The notes beneath the pieces were generated by a model. It searched no databases. It was not told where the DNA came from and saw only the letters and a program-made list of their open reading frames with translations. This document shows positions 61,079-64,000 of a DNA stretch of 64,000 bases, piece by piece (the stretch's first letter is position 1; the number at the start of each line of letters is the position of its first letter). The stretch lies in assembly GCA_016125215.1 (NCBI GenBank), contig WGMF01000015.1, positions 62,001-126,000 of the forward strand. Reading direction: 5' to 3'. The stretch comes from Phycisphaera sp. GTDB taxonomy: Bacteria; Planctomycetota; Phycisphaerae; Phycisphaerales; Phycisphaeraceae. The position numbers and the translations under genes are program-made.

Positions 61079-62273
61079 CCCTCCTCACCACCGTGCCCGC
61101 GACGTGGCCACCGAACCCGGCGGCAAAGACGGCGTGGGTGGCGTTGGGCAGGAGGGTGATAGCCTCGCGTGATATTTGAAGTGGGGTGTCGATGGGGTCG
61201 TCGAGCCAGGGCATGGGGGGGAGTTTTTTGGCTCGGGCACAGAGGCAGGCGATGACGAGCGAGACGAGACCGGAGGCCCCGAGCGTGTGGCCGAGGGCAC
61301 CCTTGTGGGCGTAGAGGTGGGGCAGGGGGGCTCCGGGGTGGAGTCGGGTGTAGACCGATGCGTAACAGGCCACTTCCGGGGGGTCGTGCTCGACGGTGCC
61401 CGTGGCGTGGGGGTGGATGCATTGAATAGCCTGATTGGCCATGACCTCGTCGGCCACACGTTGCAGCGCGGGCATCCCGGGGTCGGGTCGGATCAGGTCG
61501 AACCCGTCGCAGGCGATAGCGGTGTTGAGCAGTTCGATTCTGTCTGACTTGTCGTGCGGATGGTCTAAGCGTTCGAGCATGACCGCCGCGCCGACCTCGG
61601 CCAGCATGAAGCCCGACCGGTGTCGGTGCAGCGGCCTGCCCCGGTAGCCCGTGTCGGAGACTTGGGTAAGAACGCCCAGCCGACGGTAGGAGTGGATGAA
61701 CATCGGCAGCAGCGCCGCCTCCGAGGTGGCCACGAGCACGCGCCGCGGCGCATGGGGACTCGGTTGCGACATCATGAGCCGAGCATAATGAACCGCGGTC
61801 AGGCTCGACGCACAGGCCGCCACAAAGCTGCGAACAACGGTCACATTCAGGCGTTCTTCGAGCTTGCTTGCCAAGAACCCAACCGGCCCTCTTGCCACAA
61901 CCTCCGGGATGCGACCCGTGTTCACCGCTTCTGCCAACGCGTGGACCGCTCCCTTGGAGACGCCCAGCACACACGGAACCCTGTTCGCGTCTCTGCTGAG
62001 TGTCGGTAATGCCTCCATCGCCGCGCGCTCGGCTAATGTCACCGACGGATCGACCCCGGTGTGCTGAGCGATGCTCACCGACCCCAACCCCCGGACGCGC
62101 GACACCCCATCGACTCCCACGGGCATGCGGTCGTTTCGATCAACTATGGTCCGACCGGCCAGTAACGACCGATAAGTCTCCCAGGAGGAATGCCCCAACG
62201 GCGTGACAAGGCCCACGCCCGTGACGGCGATCCGGGGACGGTCGGCTGACGTATTGAGACCTGAGGGTGGCAA
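61059..62273 (-). CDS. Beta-ketoacyl synthase (KAS/FabF-like)
   Basis: This 404-residue condensing enzyme has a thiolase fold with catalytic C154 in VAACASSLTA and two histidines, H289 in HPHATGT and H329 in KGALGHTLGASG. These are the Cys-His-His triad of KAS I/II. It would condense malonyl-ACP with an acyl chain. Wording is divergent from FabF (IAVTGVGLVTPLG is retained, NAHGTST is HPHATGT), and no ACP or acyltransferase lies near, so a specialised lipid or polyketide role is possible. The C-terminal residues VTGDW and the stop are coded by the heptamer array. Confidence 0.85.
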   Translation of the reverse strand: MPPSGLNTSADRPRIAVTGVGLVTPLGHSSWETYRSLLAGRTIVDRNDRMPVGVDGVSRVRGLGSVSIAQHTGVDPSVTLAERAAMEALPTLSRDANRVPCVLGVSKGAVHALAEAVNTGRIPEVVARGPVGFLASKLEERLNVTVVRSFVAACASSLTAVHYARLMMSQPSPHAPRRVLVATSEAALLPMFIHSYRRLGVLTQVSDTGYRGRPLHRHRSGFMLAEVGAAVMLERLDHPHDKSDRIELLNTAIACDGFDLIRPDPGMPALQRVADEVMANQAIQCIHPHATGTVEHDPPEVACYASVYTRLHPGAPLPHLYAHKGALGHTLGASGLVSLVIACLCARAKKLPPMPWLDDPIDTPLQISREAITLLPNATHAVFAAGFGGHVAGTVVRRVVTGDW

Positions 62274-62591
62274 GGCTTATGCGATCAAAAAACCACAAGT
62301 TCGCGTCGGGGAACGAGAGTTTACCCATCCCCGAACCATCCGTCAGGTCGACTATCCCCCGTAGACCCCGGAAACGCCCGGCCGGGACCGACCAGCCGGG
62401 GTTCAGAAACACTTTGGAAACATAAGGCCTCAAGCCGTATAATCACACCTTATTCAGGGCACAGCGGATACGGGTTGACGGAGCAACTTCCACGCGAGCC
62501 GGGATGGCCAAACAGGGGTCTGATCGAGCCCGGCTCGGAACCACCACTGAACCGTTCGAGAACATCGCTACCCCGGTTGGCTGAGTGATTC
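62274..62591. other. Divergent promoter region before the IorA-like gene
   Basis: This 318-bp gap between the divergent ketosynthase and IorA-like genes carries no gene that I can see. It is less GC-rich near 62405-62450, where the promoter below lies; the leader of about 140 bp after it is long. Confidence 0.5.
62414..62443 (+). promoter_or_regulatory. Sigma70-type promoter for the IorA-like gene
   Basis: TTGGAA (62414-62419) and a perfect TATAAT (62438-62443) with 18-bp spacing. It is the best housekeeping promoter seen in the window and lies about 150 bp before the coding start. Confidence 0.7.
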
Positions 62592-64000
62592 ATGAAGGTT
62601 GACCCACGCTTTCTCAAGGACCAAGGCCACGAGGTCTTCACCGGCAACGAGTTGCTGGTGAAGGGCTGTCTCGAAGCCCAAGGTGGCGTCCACCTCTTCA
62701 CCGGCTACCCCGGCTCACCCGTCGCGGGGTTCTTCGACTGCCTCGAATACATCGCACCCCTGCTCGATACGCACGGCATGGTCGCACGGTTGGCCAACAA
62801 CGAGGCCATCAGCGTCGCCATGGTCAACGGCGCCCAGATGGCGGGCTGCCGGGCGATCACCGCCTTCAAATCCGTCGGCCTCCACGTGGCCAGTGACGCC
62901 CTGGCGCTGGGTGTCATGGCGGGCACACGCGACGACCACGTCGGCTCATCGGGTGGCATCATCGTCTGTGGCGACGACCCGTGGTCCGAGTCCACCCAGG
63001 TCCCAGCCGACTCGCGCTTTCTTGCTGAGCACGTCCGTCTGCCCATGCTCGAACCCTCCAGCCCGCAGGAGGTCAAGGACTGGATCGACATCGCCTTCAA
63101 GCTCGGACGTGCGGGGAAAATTTACATCGGGTACATGATGACCGTCGCCCTGGCGGACGGCGGCGGCAGTGTCGAGTGCCACCCCAACCACTACCCGACT
63201 GTTCACGAACGCCAGAAGGTCGCCCTGAGCTACCAGCGTGACATCGAACCCACGCTCGAAGCCACCGTCCTGCTCCCGCCGCGCACCGGTCGGCGGGAGG
63301 TCGGCATCGACGCCCGCTTTGCTGCGCTCAAAGCCGAGGCTCGTAAGCTCAACGTAAACCGCGTCCTCCACGCCCCGCAAAAAGGCGAGACCGCGCCCCT
63401 GGGCTTCATCGCAGCGGGCAACGCCTTTGCGTATCTTGCCCACGCCCTGACCGAGATGGGCTTGTGGTCCAAGGTCCCCGTGCTCAAGCTCGGCCTGACC
63501 TACCCCGTGGACGAGCAGATCATCACCGACTACGCAAAGCGCTGTGAAAAGCTGGTCGTCATCGAGGAACGTAGGCCCTTCGTCGAACGGCAGGTGCTTG
63601 AGATCATCGACGGGCTTCGCCAGACGCAGGGCCTCAGGACGGAGGTCTATGGCAAGAAGTTCCCCGGTCAGCTTCCGGGGATTCCCTCGACGCGTGGCCT
63701 GAATCCTTCACTGCTCATCGAACGCCTCGCCCCGCTCCTTCGGCAGTTCAGCGCGCTGCCCTCCGAGTCGCTCAACGGGCGCATCACCGCTGAACTCGAC
63801 CGTCTCAAGGCCACCACGCAGGTCCGCGTCAACATCCCCGACCGCACGCCGACCTTCTGCCCCGGCTGCCCGCACCGCGATTCGTCGAGCGTGCTGCTCG
63901 AACTGCGTAAAGATCTGCTCGACCCGAGCTACATGACCAGCGTCCACAAACGCGAGGTAGTCGACCTCGTGGCGCACGGCGATACGGGATGCTACACGAT
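62592..64000 (+). CDS. iorA: Indolepyruvate ferredoxin oxidoreductase alpha subunit-like protein, partial
   Basis: The first 469 residues of a TPP-dependent 2-oxoacid oxidoreductase are present; the gene runs off the right edge. The N-terminal pyrimidine-binding domain has GNELLVKGCLEAQGGVHLFT and GYPGSPVAGF, and then KSVGLHVASDALALGVMAG and GGIIVCGDDPWSES. The linker with GFIAAGNAFAYLAHAL is followed by the TPP pyrophosphate domain beginning FCPGCPHRDSS, with VVDLVAHGDTGCYT at the edge. IorA oxidises aryl pyruvates to aryl-acetyl-CoA and passes electrons to ferredoxin, typically in anaerobes. ATG 62592 is the start. The C-terminal ferredoxin part and iorB cannot be seen. Confidence 0.85.
   Translation, partial: MKVDPRFLKDQGHEVFTGNELLVKGCLEAQGGVHLFTGYPGSPVAGFFDCLEYIAPLLDTHGMVARLANNEAISVAMVNGAQMAGCRAITAFKSVGLHVASDALALGVMAGTRDDHVGSSGGIIVCGDDPWSESTQVPADSRFLAEHVRLPMLEPSSPQEVKDWIDIAFKLGRAGKIYIGYMMTVALADGGGSVECHPNHYPTVHERQKVALSYQRDIEPTLEATVLLPPRTGRREVGIDARFAALKAEARKLNVNRVLHAPQKGETAPLGFIAAGNAFAYLAHALTEMGLWSKVPVLKLGLTYPVDEQIITDYAKRCEKLVVIEERRPFVERQVLEIIDGLRQTQGLRTEVYGKKFPGQLPGIPSTRGLNPSLLIERLAPLLRQFSALPSESLNGRITAELDRLKATTQVRVNIPDRTPTFCPGCPHRDSSSVLLELRKDLLDPSYMTSVHKREVVDLVAHGDTGCYT

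Overview
The window is high-GC bacterial chromosome with ordinary housekeeping genes in short operons, one tRNA, and no prophage, integrase, transposase or CRISPR array. The best guess at the host is a planctomycete, probably of the Phycisphaerae class. The reasons are the MoxR/DUF58/BatA-like/DUF4159 operon, a zinc-ribbon membrane protein with the CxxCGYNLRG signature, a CobA-HemD fusion, a B-type SdhB, an OlsF-like aminolipid synthase, and gene borders full of short-period repeats. This placement is inference from gene content; there is no rRNA here.

Layout. 1-2070: the end of an unidentified gene, a DUF559 nuclease-like gene between G/C-rich inverted repeats, sdhB with a strong terminator, and a STAS-domain antagonist. 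2395-4062: an FHA-PP2C phosphatase that may act with the STAS protein. 4133-12405: a six-gene operon (moxR, DUF58, BatA-like, VWA-like, DUF4175-like, DUF4159). 12426-14546 (minus): a TPR/O-GlcNAc-transferase-like enzyme. 14750-20657: a phosphate regulon with a candidate Pho box, a broken pstS copy, then pstS-pstC-pstA-pstB-phoU. 20816-25632: a LamG protein, a degenerate HD-GYP protein, a phosphohexomutase and an MNT/HEPN toxin-antitoxin pair. 25690-28821: PurL with a fused PurS-like N-terminus. 28865-38158: CobA-HemD, PilZ, Der, a glycosyltransferase, Tpx, a lipoprotein, an XrtA-type deacetylase, pyruvate kinase and CbiX. 38239-43558: an OlsF-like acyltransferase, a thioredoxin-like protein, a Ser/Thr kinase, tRNA-Tyr(GTA) and an HNH protein. 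43620-49383 (minus): M24 peptidase, accB, accC, sulfatase, Gfo/Idh oxidoreductase. 49583-62273: an SDR, two alpha/beta hydrolases, FloA, a kinase-like protein, MutS, a zinc-ribbon membrane protein, Tmk, a methyltransferase and a ketosynthase. 62592-end: the first part of an IorA-like oxidoreductase behind a good sigma70-type promoter.

The most unusual content lies between the genes. Many borders hold arrays of 7-, 9- or 10-bp-period degenerate repeats. Several families are laid out as nested inverted repeats, including one perfect 33-bp and one perfect 29-bp arm pair around 59766-60048, and several supply the stop or start codons of adjacent genes. A second signal is the decamer CCCCCGGAAG, found by eye 16 times exactly between 30.9 and 61.4 kb and not in the first 30 kb.

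Functional links: pst-phoU form the phosphate uptake and sensing unit. CobA-HemD and CbiX both belong to tetrapyrrole/sirohaem or cobalamin synthesis. AccB, AccC, the ketosynthase and OlsF-like enzyme concern acyl chains and membrane lipids. STAS, FHA-PP2C, PilZ, HD-GYP and two kinase-like proteins form a scattered signalling set.
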